Shown: positions 14,840 to 20,821 of the stretch, one piece after another
How the letters are laid out: each line of letters begins with the position of its first letter
How positions within the stretch are numbered: the stretch's first letter is position 1
DNA from: JAVMKJ01 sp031732875
Lineage (GTDB): Bacteria > Pseudomonadota > Gammaproteobacteria > Competibacterales > Competibacteraceae
Assembly: GCA_031732875.1 (NCBI GenBank)
Contig: JAVMKL010000216.1
Coordinates: 1-20,821, forward strand
DNA length: 20,821 nucleotides
Reading direction: 5' to 3'
Translations under genes and position numbers: made by a program
The notes under the pieces: generated by a model
Told to the model about the DNA's origin: nothing
Databases searched by the model: none
Seen by the model: the letters and a program-made list of their open reading frames with translations, nothing else

Positions 14840-17443
14840 ATGCCCCTTGTCGGGTTGGCGCCCGCCTCGCGGTTGGATGAATCGCGCCGGCGCTTTGCGC
14901 TCGGCTTGATGGTGGCGTCCGGCTTCGCGGCCCTCGGCTACCAGATCGTCTGGACGCAGCAAAGCGCGCTGTGGCTGGGCCACGAGGCGGCGGCTGTGCT
15001 CGCCGTCGTCACCGCCTTCTTCGGCGGTCTCGCGGTAGGTGCCCTGATGCTGGGCTCCCGGATCGATCGTAGTTTGAAACCCGGTCTCTGGTATGCAACG
15101 TGTGAAACCATGATCGGTTTGTGGAGCCTGGTGCTCGCATTCCTGATGGCACCAGTCACTGGATGGCTCCTCGATCTCACCGGCGCGCAACCTTCACCGG
15201 CGTGGCAATGGACGGTGGCCTTCTGCGGTACCTTTCTTCTGTTGCTGCCCGCGACGGCGGCCATGGGCGCGACCCTGCCGGCGATGGAGCGCGTCCTGGC
15301 GCAAATGCGCCATCGTCGGACGAATATCGCGGCGCTGTATGCGGGAAATACCTTCGGCGCTGTTCTGGGCGTGCTCGGCACCGCGTTCTGGCTGGTACCG
15401 GAATTCGGCTTGGCGCGTACCGCGACCGTATGCATGGTGTTGAACCTCCTGTGCGCCGTGGCGGCGTTGAGGCTCTTCGTCGAGCCGGCGGATGGCGCGC
15501 CGGCGATGGCCAACTCGTCCGCGCCTGGCATTCTGTTGCTGCTGGCGGCCACTGGCCTGCTGGGGATCGGCTATGAAGTGCTCGTCGTCCGGGTGCTCGG
15601 CCAGGTAGCCGAGAATACCGTCTACACGTTTGCGATCTTGCTGGCCGTGTACCTCGTCGGCACGGCGCTCGGCGCCGCGGCGTATCAACGTTGGCTGTCC
15701 GACCCGGGCGAGTCGAATCGCCTGCGCGACCGATTGCTGCGCATGCTGGCGGCCGCCTGCCTGCTCGGTATCTTGGGCCTCGGAGGCGCCGAAGTCGTCA
15801 AGGCAGCGGTGCTGCATGCGCTGGGTTCCAGTATGGCTGCGGCGCTGGCCGCGGAAGCCGCGCTGGCACTGGTTGCGTTTCTGCTGCCCACCATCATCAT
15901 GGGCGCCCTCTTCAGCCACCTCAGCACTCATGCGCGTGCGGCCGGCATCGGTTTCGGTCGCGTGCTCGGGGTCAACACGCTCGGCGCGGCGGTCGCTCCC
16001 CTGCTGTTCGGCGTGATACTCCTGCCCGCGCTCGGGCCCAAGTTCGCGCTGTTGCTCGTCGCGGTCGGCTATCTGGCGTTGTCGGCGCGGCGCGCTGGGT
16101 CTGAACCGACCCTTTGGGCGGCGGTCGCCGCGACCCTGGCGCTGGCTCTCTGGGCACCCTCGCTGAGGTTCGTCGATATTCCCGAAGGCGGTCGCATCGT
16201 CAGCTATCGGGACGGCGTCATGGCGGCGGTGAGTGTCGTGGAGGATGCCGACGGCGTGGCGCGCTTGCGTATCAACAACCGGCGGCAGGAAGGGAGCAGT
16301 GCCACCCTGCTCGCCGACGCCCGACAGGCGCTGCTGCCGCTCCTGCTTCACCCTGCGCCGCGACGTGCGCTGTTCCTCGGACTGGGCACCGGCGTCACCG
16401 CTTCATCGGCCGCCGAAGATCCGATGTTGGAGGTCGACGCGGTCGAACTGTTGCCCGAGGTCATCGAGGCATCCGCCTACTTCAGACGCCCCTTCGAGGT
16501 CAACGCGGCCAACCCGCGCCTGCACCTGATGACGGCCGACGCAAGACGCTTCGTGCGCGCCACCCGAGAGCGCTACGACCTTGTTGTCTCCGACAACTTT
16601 CACCCGGCGCGGAGCGGTTCCGGCTCGCTTTACACGGTGGAGCATTTCGATGCCGTGCGGGACCGACTCGCCGCAGGTGGCCTGTTCTGCCAATGGCTAC
16701 CCCTGCATCAACTCGATCTCGAGACCCTGCGCAGCATCGTGCGGGCCTTCATCACCGTCTATCCGCGCGGCTGGGCGATGCTCGCCACCAATAGCCTGGA
16801 CACGCCCGTTTTGGGGCTTGTTGCCCGGGGCGACGGGGATCGCTTCGATATCGGACAGGTGCGCGAGCGATTGACCGGCGCGGCGATGCCGCGCCGCCCC
16901 GCCGAGTTCGGGATCGACGACGATCTCGCGCTGCTGGGCAGCTTCGTTGCCGGTCCGCGTGCCCTCGCGCGTTTCGCCGGCAACGCGCCCCTCAACACCG
17001 ACGACCACCCCGTGGTGGCCTATCGCGCTCCGCGCATCACCTATGTGCCCGATTCCCCGCCGCGCGATCGGCTGATTGCCTTGCTCCACGCAGTCGAGAT
17101 CAGTCCGGACGAACTCGTCGCGACGCCTCACAACGATGTCTGGTCATCCCGACTGGCTGCATACTGGACGGCCAGGAATCGCTTCATCGAAGCGGGCCGC
17201 GATGTACGGCCAACGTCCGACGTGCGGCGCATGTTGGCGCAGGTGCGCGAACCGCTACTGTCCGTGCTGCGGATCAGTCCCGATTTCCGCCCCGCCTACG
17301 ATCCACTGCTGCGGATGGCGACCGCTCTCGGCCGGATCGACGTCGCCTCAGCCCGCGCGCTGCTGGCCGAACTGTGGCAAGCACAACCCGCGCGGTCCGA
17401 AGCGGCTCGGGCTTTGCGCGATCTGACCGACGCGCCTCGGTGA
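14840..17443 (+). CDS. Fused membrane transporter-like / spermidine synthase-like protein
   Basis: An 867-residue two-part protein. Residues 1 to about 460 form ten or more membrane helices of the MFS-like domain found fused to spermidine synthases (FAALGYQIVWTQQSALWLG; GATLPAMER; NTFGAVLGVLG; IGYEVLVVRVLG). Residues about 475-700 form a Rossmann-like aminopropyltransferase domain: LGLGTGVTAS near 513, DAVELLPEVIEAS near 535, YDLVVSDNFHPA with an acidic residue near 585, LYTVEHFDAVRDRLAAGGLFCQWL. The glycine motif and the D-x-x-x-P site differ from true SpeE, so the donor or acceptor may not be the polyamine pair. About 130 further residues are helical. The ATG at 14840 is chosen because CAGGG lies upstream; GTG at 14819 or 14810 and ATG at 14762 are in-frame alternatives overlapping the oxygenase gene. 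Confidence 0.85.
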   Translation: MPLVGLAPASRLDESRRRFALGLMVASGFAALGYQIVWTQQSALWLGHEAAAVLAVVTAFFGGLAVGALMLGSRIDRSLKPGLWYATCETMIGLWSLVLAFLMAPVTGWLLDLTGAQPSPAWQWTVAFCGTFLLLLPATAAMGATLPAMERVLAQMRHRRTNIAALYAGNTFGAVLGVLGTAFWLVPEFGLARTATVCMVLNLLCAVAALRLFVEPADGAPAMANSSAPGILLLLAATGLLGIGYEVLVVRVLGQVAENTVYTFAILLAVYLVGTALGAAAYQRWLSDPGESNRLRDRLLRMLAAACLLGILGLGGAEVVKAAVLHALGSSMAAALAAEAALALVAFLLPTIIMGALFSHLSTHARAAGIGFGRVLGVNTLGAAVAPLLFGVILLPALGPKFALLLVAVGYLALSARRAGSEPTLWAAVAATLALALWAPSLRFVDIPEGGRIVSYRDGVMAAVSVVEDADGVARLRINNRRQEGSSATLLADARQALLPLLLHPAPRRALFLGLGTGVTASSAAEDPMLEVDAVELLPEVIEASAYFRRPFEVNAANPRLHLMTADARRFVRATRERYDLVVSDNFHPARSGSGSLYTVEHFDAVRDRLAAGGLFCQWLPLHQLDLETLRSIVRAFITVYPRGWAMLATNSLDTPVLGLVARGDGDRFDIGQVRERLTGAAMPRRPAEFGIDDDLALLGSFVAGPRALARFAGNAPLNTDDHPVVAYRAPRITYVPDSPPRDRLIALLHAVEISPDELVATPHNDVWSSRLAAYWTARNRFIEAGRDVRPTSDVRRMLAQVREPLLSVLRISPDFRPAYDPLLRMATALGRIDVASARALLAELWQAQPARSEAARALRDLTDAPR

Positions 17444-17514
17444 ACGGCCTCGACGTATTCGGAACACTGTCGGGATCAAGCAAGATTCACGAATTTTCAG
17501 CCGGGTAAAGCGAT

Positions 17515-18069
17515 ATGAGAAAAAGAAGCACCAAGACCGCGAGCGAACCCCGCGACGCTCGCACGACGCCTTGGTCCACGTTCGATTCCGGGCGGTTAAG
17601 AGCGATCGAAGCGCCGCGAATCGGAGCACGTCCCACCGACTGGAGAAGTCCGGTGATTGGGGCGGTCGCCCTGTGGATCGTTTCCATGCTCCAGGGAGTC
17701 GCCATCGCCGCTGGAACGGACTCGGCACCGGCTCGAGAGAAACCGCAATGCGAGCAGCGTCTGCCCGGTTACGGGACTCAAGAAATCGAATGCCACCTGA
17801 ATCCATCTGAAACCCCACAGCGCTTGCGCTTCACGGCCAATTTCTCTGGCAGTCACGATGACACCACGGCCTCGATGGAGGTCACTCTCAACGGATCGCC
17901 GCTTGCTTGCGAGGACGGCAGCAAAACGAGTCTTGCGGGTGAAGACGGTGACGTCAGCCTGGAATGCAGGTTTTCGGTTGCGAAAAACCCCGAGGTAAAA
18001 CAGGTCTTAATGACAACGCTACGATGGCGCCATGCCGAGTACACGAGCTTCGAGCTCAAATTGGATTGA
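17515..18069 (+). CDS. Small exported or membrane-anchored protein with four cysteines, unknown function
   Basis: A 184-residue protein with no recognised family. Residues 1-45 are basic and polar, followed by one hydrophobic segment (VIGAVALWIVSMLQGVAIAAG) that could be a signal peptide or anchor. The remaining 120 residues are beta-rich and contain four cysteines (QCEQRL, IECHLN, LACEDG, LECRFS) that could form two disulfides after export. The ATG at 17515 has a poor ribosome binding site; an in-frame GTG at 17653 has GGAGAAG just upstream and would start directly at the hydrophobic segment, but without a positive n-region. It follows the transporter/spermidine-synthase-like gene by 71 nt on the same strand. 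Confidence 0.65.
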   Translation: MRKRSTKTASEPRDARTTPWSTFDSGRLRAIEAPRIGARPTDWRSPVIGAVALWIVSMLQGVAIAAGTDSAPAREKPQCEQRLPGYGTQEIECHLNPSETPQRLRFTANFSGSHDDTTASMEVTLNGSPLACEDGSKTSLAGEDGDVSLECRFSVAKNPEVKQVLMTTLRWRHAEYTSFELKLD

Positions 18070-18153
18070 CCGCCGAAATTGCCACTCCCGCCTGCCGGTG
18101 GTATCCATACGTGCCCTTCGGGTTCGACTCCCCTACATGCTGGAAGCCAACCG

Positions 18154-18870
18154 ATGACCTCCCTTCATAATCAAGTCGCTCTCATCACCGGCGGCGGTCG
18201 GGGCATCGGCGCGGCGACCGCCGAGGCGCTGGCGCGCAAGGGCGCCCACGTCGTCGTCGCGAGCCGCACCGAATCGGAACTGGCCGCCACGGTCGCGCAA
18301 CTCCACGCCGCCGGTCTGAGCGCTTCGGCGCTGGCGCTGGACGTGGCCGACGAGGCGGCGGTGGACACTGCCTTTGCCCGAATCGGCACCGATTTCGGCC
18401 GGCTGGACATTCTGGTCAACAACGCCGCCATCCTGCTCGGCGGCCCGTTCGCCGACATGGCGATGAGCGACTGGGATCGGCTGCTGGCGGTCAACCTGCG
18501 AGGGGCAGTACTATGCGCGCGGCAGGCGTTTCGGCTGATGCGCGAGCGGGGCGGGAGCATCGTCAACGTGTCCTCGCTGGGCGGCGTGCCGGGCACCGAG
18601 AAATTCCCCGGCTACGCCGCCTACACCGTCAGCAAGTTTGCCCTGACCGGCCTGACTGAGGCGCTGGCCGCCGAGGGTAAGGCATGCGACATCCGGGTTA
18701 ACGGGGTAGCGCCGGGCGCGGTGGATACCGCCATGCTGCGGCAGGCCGCGCCGCATTTGCGTACCCGGACGACGCCCGCCGACGTAGCCAAGGTCATCGC
18801 CTTTCTGTGCGATCCCGCCGAATCCGGCTGCATGACCGGCGCGATGCTGGCGATCAACAGCAACCTGTGA
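18154..18870 (+). CDS. SDR family NAD(P)-dependent oxidoreductase
   Basis: A 238-residue classical short-chain dehydrogenase. The ATG at 18154 has GGAAG 8 nt upstream; earlier in-frame starts have no site. The cofactor motif TGGGRGIG is at residues 12-19, with Arg38 after VVAS suggesting NADPH preference. DILVNNAA lies at 85-92, Asn114 in LAVNLRG, Ser140/Ser141 in VNVSS, and the catalytic Tyr157-x3-Lys161 in YTVSK. The C-terminus CMTGAMLAINSNL is FabG-like but lacks the usual GG ending. Substrate is not readable from sequence. If the pterin pair at 6893-8499 was once adjacent, a pterin or sepiapterin-type ketone is a reasonable candidate; a 3-oxoacyl substrate is the conservative alternative. 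Confidence 0.9.
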   Translation: MTSLHNQVALITGGGRGIGAATAEALARKGAHVVVASRTESELAATVAQLHAAGLSASALALDVADEAAVDTAFARIGTDFGRLDILVNNAAILLGGPFADMAMSDWDRLLAVNLRGAVLCARQAFRLMRERGGSIVNVSSLGGVPGTEKFPGYAAYTVSKFALTGLTEALAAEGKACDIRVNGVAPGAVDTAMLRQAAPHLRTRTTPADVAKVIAFLCDPAESGCMTGAMLAINSNL

Positions 18871-18925
18871 CGGTCGCTTCGGCAACAACAATGATACTTG
18901 CGGGCACGAAGTCCAGTCGGAATCG

Positions 18926-19750
18926 TCATGCGTCATCCGCATCCGGATTTCGTTGCGAATCCGCTCGTGATTCCGGGTCGTCGGCTGGCTCTTCAACCTG
19001 GTTGCGGTCCAGCGCGGTCGGGGCGTTCGAGTCATCGGCAAGAGCCTGGGAGGAATAGAGCGAAACCAGCCGGGCGATCAGCACGGCCACGTAGAGCAGG
19101 CCGGCCACGGATTCCACCATCGCCAGCATCCGCGCCAGGTCCGACACCGGAACGATGTCGCCGTAGCCCGAAGTGGCGAGCGTGGTGATGCTGAAGTACA
19201 GGCTGTTGAAACCCACCAGCGAACGGCTGGCGGCCGGTCCGACCGTGAAGGCAAAGGAATCGGGTGCCAACCGATCCACCAGTCGGTACGCAAAAGCCCA
19301 GAGCAATCCCAACAGCAGGTAGGCCGCGACACCCGCGCACAGAATCTCGGAATTGACCCGGGGCGCCCGCAGGATAAAGCTCAACAGGCGTAGCACGATG
19401 AATCCGATGAACGCCAGTCCCGTCCACAGGGAAACTTGTGGGGGCAGCAAATCCGGCCACCCATAATTCACCCATTTCTCCACCAGTGCCGGCACGGCGA
19501 ACGCCATCGCCCACCACAGCGTCCGCCGTCGGCCGCTCACGGCCAGAACCGCGGACAGCAGTACCAGCGTCATCAGCACTGCTTCGATCAGAATTCCGTT
19601 CCGGACGCTCTGCACCAATGGCGCCGTGATGTACAACAATACCAGCGCGACCAGAAAATAGGCGACCGAGAAGCGGAAGACCCCGGAACTGGCGCCCTCC
19701 CCCCGCAGGGGTGTCGCCATCCGGGGTTTCAATGAAGCGATGCGGGGCAT
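18926..19750 (-). CDS. Potassium channel family protein (ion channel, no RCK domain)
   Basis: A 274-residue inner-membrane protein with six hydrophobic segments, the last two flanking a pore loop. The selectivity filter TSGYGD is at residues 193-198 within SLYFSITTLATSGYGDIVP, diagnostic of K+ channels. Unlike Kch-type proteins it has no cytosolic RCK nucleotide-binding domain; the C-terminal 40 residues are short, acidic and polar (NQVEEPADDPESRADSQ). The first four segments lack the regular Arg ladder of a voltage sensor. The ATG at 19750 has no good ribosome binding site and ATG at 19720 is an equally possible start. It follows the SYLF gene by 46 nt on the same strand and converges on the dehydrogenase. 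Confidence 0.85.
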   Translation of the reverse strand: MPRIASLKPRMATPLRGEGASSGVFRFSVAYFLVALVLLYITAPLVQSVRNGILIEAVLMTLVLLSAVLAVSGRRRTLWWAMAFAVPALVEKWVNYGWPDLLPPQVSLWTGLAFIGFIVLRLLSFILRAPRVNSEILCAGVAAYLLLGLLWAFAYRLVDRLAPDSFAFTVGPAASRSLVGFNSLYFSITTLATSGYGDIVPVSDLARMLAMVESVAGLLYVAVLIARLVSLYSSQALADDSNAPTALDRNQVEEPADDPESRADSQRNPDADDA

Positions 19751-19796
19751 CGATCCGGAGGAATACGCAGGCCCGACGCCACGAACCGGACAACGC

Positions 19797-20417
19797 TTAG
19801 TTCAAATTAGAGTCCGGATAGTACTTGGCGCCGGTGATGCTGACTCCGACGATGGCGCCCTGTTCGCTGAGCTGGTACATCAGCACGCCCGGGGAAACCG
19901 ACACGCCCAACTGGTTCCCCATCTGCTGGGTGCGGGTCTGCGCCGAGGCCATCACGTTGCCGCCGAATTCCCAGCCCGAATAGACGAACTGGTCGAAGGC
20001 TTGCGGCGTTTCGAAAACGAATACCAGCCGGAACCGCTGCACCCCGAAGCCATAACCGGGTTGCAGTTCGACCATCCGCATGAAGGTCTCCCGCCGGGTG
20101 GCGTGGTTGACGGCGAGTCCTTCCCCGGTCGCGCTGCCCATGAAGAGCACTTTGAAGCCGAAGTTGCTGAACACGGCGTAACCGGCCGAGCGCTGCAACT
20201 GCCGACGAAAGTCGGGATACTGCTGGGAGATCTGCGCTATCGTTTTGTTAGCCATTTCGCGAATTTCGGCGCGCTGCTCCTCGACCTGGTAGGGGGACAT
20301 GGGCGCCGGCGCGCAGGCCTGCAACCCGATACCCAGGACGACCAGCAGCGGTGCCATGAAAGCGCGGAATGGCGCAATCGACGCGACCATACTGGAAATT
20401 CGTTGTATTTTCAGCAT
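19797..20417 (-). CDS. SYLF-domain (YSC84-like) lipoprotein
   Basis: A 206-residue lipoprotein. The ATG at 20417 is preceded by GAGG with good spacing. A long n-region leads into MAPLLVVLGIGLQAC, with acylated Cys35. The mature part matches the lipid-binding SYLF/Ysc84 domain: IAQISQQYPDFRRQLQRSAGYAVF, GSATGEGLAVNHATRRETFMRM, ELQPGYGFGVQRFRLVFVFETPQAFDQF, GWEFGGNVMASAQ, VSPGVLMYQLSEQGAIVGVSITGAKYY. Bacterial members are periplasmic proteins thought to bind phospholipid. An 8-bp inverted repeat upstream suggests regulated expression. The potassium channel gene follows on the same strand. Confidence 0.87.
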   Translation of the reverse strand: MLKIQRISSMVASIAPFRAFMAPLLVVLGIGLQACAPAPMSPYQVEEQRAEIREMANKTIAQISQQYPDFRRQLQRSAGYAVFSNFGFKVLFMGSATGEGLAVNHATRRETFMRMVELQPGYGFGVQRFRLVFVFETPQAFDQFVYSGWEFGGNVMASAQTRTQQMGNQLGVSVSPGVLMYQLSEQGAIVGVSITGAKYYPDSNLN

Positions 20418-20450
20418 ATTTTGATCCTCGATGTGCAGGTTGAATCCGTT

Positions 20451-20472
20451 TGAGAATTTACACCAATTCTCA
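20451..20472. promoter_or_regulatory. Inverted repeat upstream of the SYLF gene (operator candidate)
   Basis: TGAGAATT (20451-20458) and AATTCTCA (20465-20472) are perfect 8-bp arms around a 6-nt spacer, 33 nt before the start codon of the minus-strand SYLF gene. On that strand TAAATT within the repeat could be a -10 box, which would place the repeat over the promoter. Confidence 0.5.
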
Positions 20473-20524
20473 GTAGGTTTTACTGGATAGAGCGAGCATG
20501 CAAAGCATCATCCACCGCCCCGAA

Positions 20525-20586
20525 CCTCACCCCCCGTCCCCTCTCCATGCATGGAGAGAAGGAGGGGCCGGGGAAAGGGGGTGAGG
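20525..20586. repeat. Palindromic intergenic repeat (REP/MITE-like hairpin)
   Basis: The ends CCTCACCCCC (20525-20534) and GGGGGTGAGG (20577-20586) are perfect 10-bp inverted arms. The interior holds the self-complementary CTCTCCATGCATGGAGAG at 20541-20558. The 62-bp unit lies just beyond the 3' end of the ATPase gene and can fold as a long hairpin. Such CTCACCCC...GGGGTGAG units are, from memory, frequent dispersed elements in GC-rich proteobacteria; only one copy is in this window. Confidence 0.7.
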
Positions 20587-20624
20587 TCTGACCTTCGGTG
20601 ATCCAGCAGAATCATAAGGATCTC

Positions 20625-20821
20625 CTACGACTTGAGCGACTGGTTGACGATATCGCGGGATTTGGCTTGCCAGCCGGCGGTTTGATCGATGACCCGATAG
20701 GTCGCCCGCTTGATGATGTCCATGACGAACACCCAAACCACAGTGTAGGCCACCACCCAGCCGATAGTGGTCCAGGACAGCTTCGGCACCAGCCAGCCTT
20801 GGGCACACATCAGCACCGCCA
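20625..20821 (-). CDS. P-type (plasma-membrane H+-type) ATPase, C-terminal fragment
   Basis: The frame is open from the right edge to the TGA... stop at 20627-20625, giving the last 64 or so residues of a larger gene whose start lies outside the window. The sequence AVLMCAQGWLVPKLSWTTIGWVVAYTVVWVFVMDIIKRATYRVIDQ matches the final two membrane helices and tail of P3A proton-pumping ATPases. In these, an LMC-x-x-GW...WV-x-AY-x-x-VW-x-F-x-x-D pattern is recalled from the family. The pump would export protons at the expense of ATP. With so short a piece the ion specificity is inferred. The palindromic repeat downstream may act as a terminator. Confidence 0.7.
   Translation of the reverse strand, partial: AVLMCAQGWLVPKLSWTTIGWVVAYTVVWVFVMDIIKRATYRVIDQTAGWQAKSRDIVNQSLKS

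Noticed and set aside
15194..16351. A 385-codon minus-strand frame inside the fused transporter/synthase gene
   Set aside because: Composition is Gln/Arg/His-rich with no recognisable fold, while the plus-strand protein has clear membrane helices and synthase motifs.
18079..18153. Earlier in-frame start of the SDR gene at 18079
   Set aside because: The extra 25 residues are Pro/Gly-rich and unlike SDR N-termini; the ATG at 18154 has a ribosome site and starts directly before the Rossmann fold.
1..20821. CRISPR array, transposase, integrase, toxin-antitoxin or phage genes
   Set aside because: No regularly spaced repeats and no protein with such domains was found on either strand; the only repeats are short intergenic palindromes and one tandem pair.

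Overview
The window is GC-rich, densely coded DNA that looks like a chromosome fragment of a free-living gammaproteobacterium. The main taxonomic clue is the divergent block ffh / ypjD / yfjD at the left end, the same neighbourhood as in Escherichia coli. Codon style and dispersed palindromic repeats would fit an environmental lineage such as the Chromatiales or Competibacter relatives, but that placement is inference. No tRNA, rRNA, CRISPR array, transposase or integrase gene was found.

Left part (1-6761): the 5' part of ffh (signal recognition particle GTPase) runs off the left edge. Divergent from it are a CcsA-like membrane protein (ypjD) and a CorB-type CNNM/HlyC-CorC transporter (yfjD). 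Next is msrP, the periplasmic molybdoenzyme that repairs methionine sulfoxide, without an msrQ beside it. Converging on msrP is a two-gene operon: an unrecognised lipoprotein overlapping by 4 nt a secreted DUF3047 protein.

Pterin pair (6893-8499): a family 4 glycosyltransferase resembling cyanobacterial UDP-glucose:tetrahydrobiopterin glucosyltransferase overlaps by 4 nt a 6-pyruvoyl-tetrahydropterin-synthase-family protein. The second protein keeps the zinc histidines but lacks the usual catalytic Cys and His. Together they suggest production of a glycosylated pterin. A short-chain dehydrogenase at 18154, which could be a pterin reductase, lies about 9.6 kb downstream on the same strand.

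Central accessory block (8535-18069): on the minus strand are a secreted PHP-type metal-dependent protein with its own terminator, then a tightly coupled operon of a membrane-anchored parvulin-like protein and three HupE/UreJ-like membrane proteins. These are predicted metal permeases, with no hydrogenase or urease in view. Divergently, on the plus strand, are a 2-oxoglutarate/Fe(II) oxygenase, a large fusion of a transporter-like membrane domain with a spermidine-synthase-like domain, and a small exported protein with four cysteines. The two arms share a 284-bp spacer with clear inverted repeats. The block sits between the pterin pair and the dehydrogenase like an insertion and is the most interesting part of the window.

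Right part (18871-20821): on the minus strand are a two-pore-helix potassium channel, a SYLF-domain lipoprotein with a strong inverted repeat upstream, a palindromic dispersed repeat, and the C-terminal end of a P-type (probably proton-pumping) ATPase cut by the right edge.
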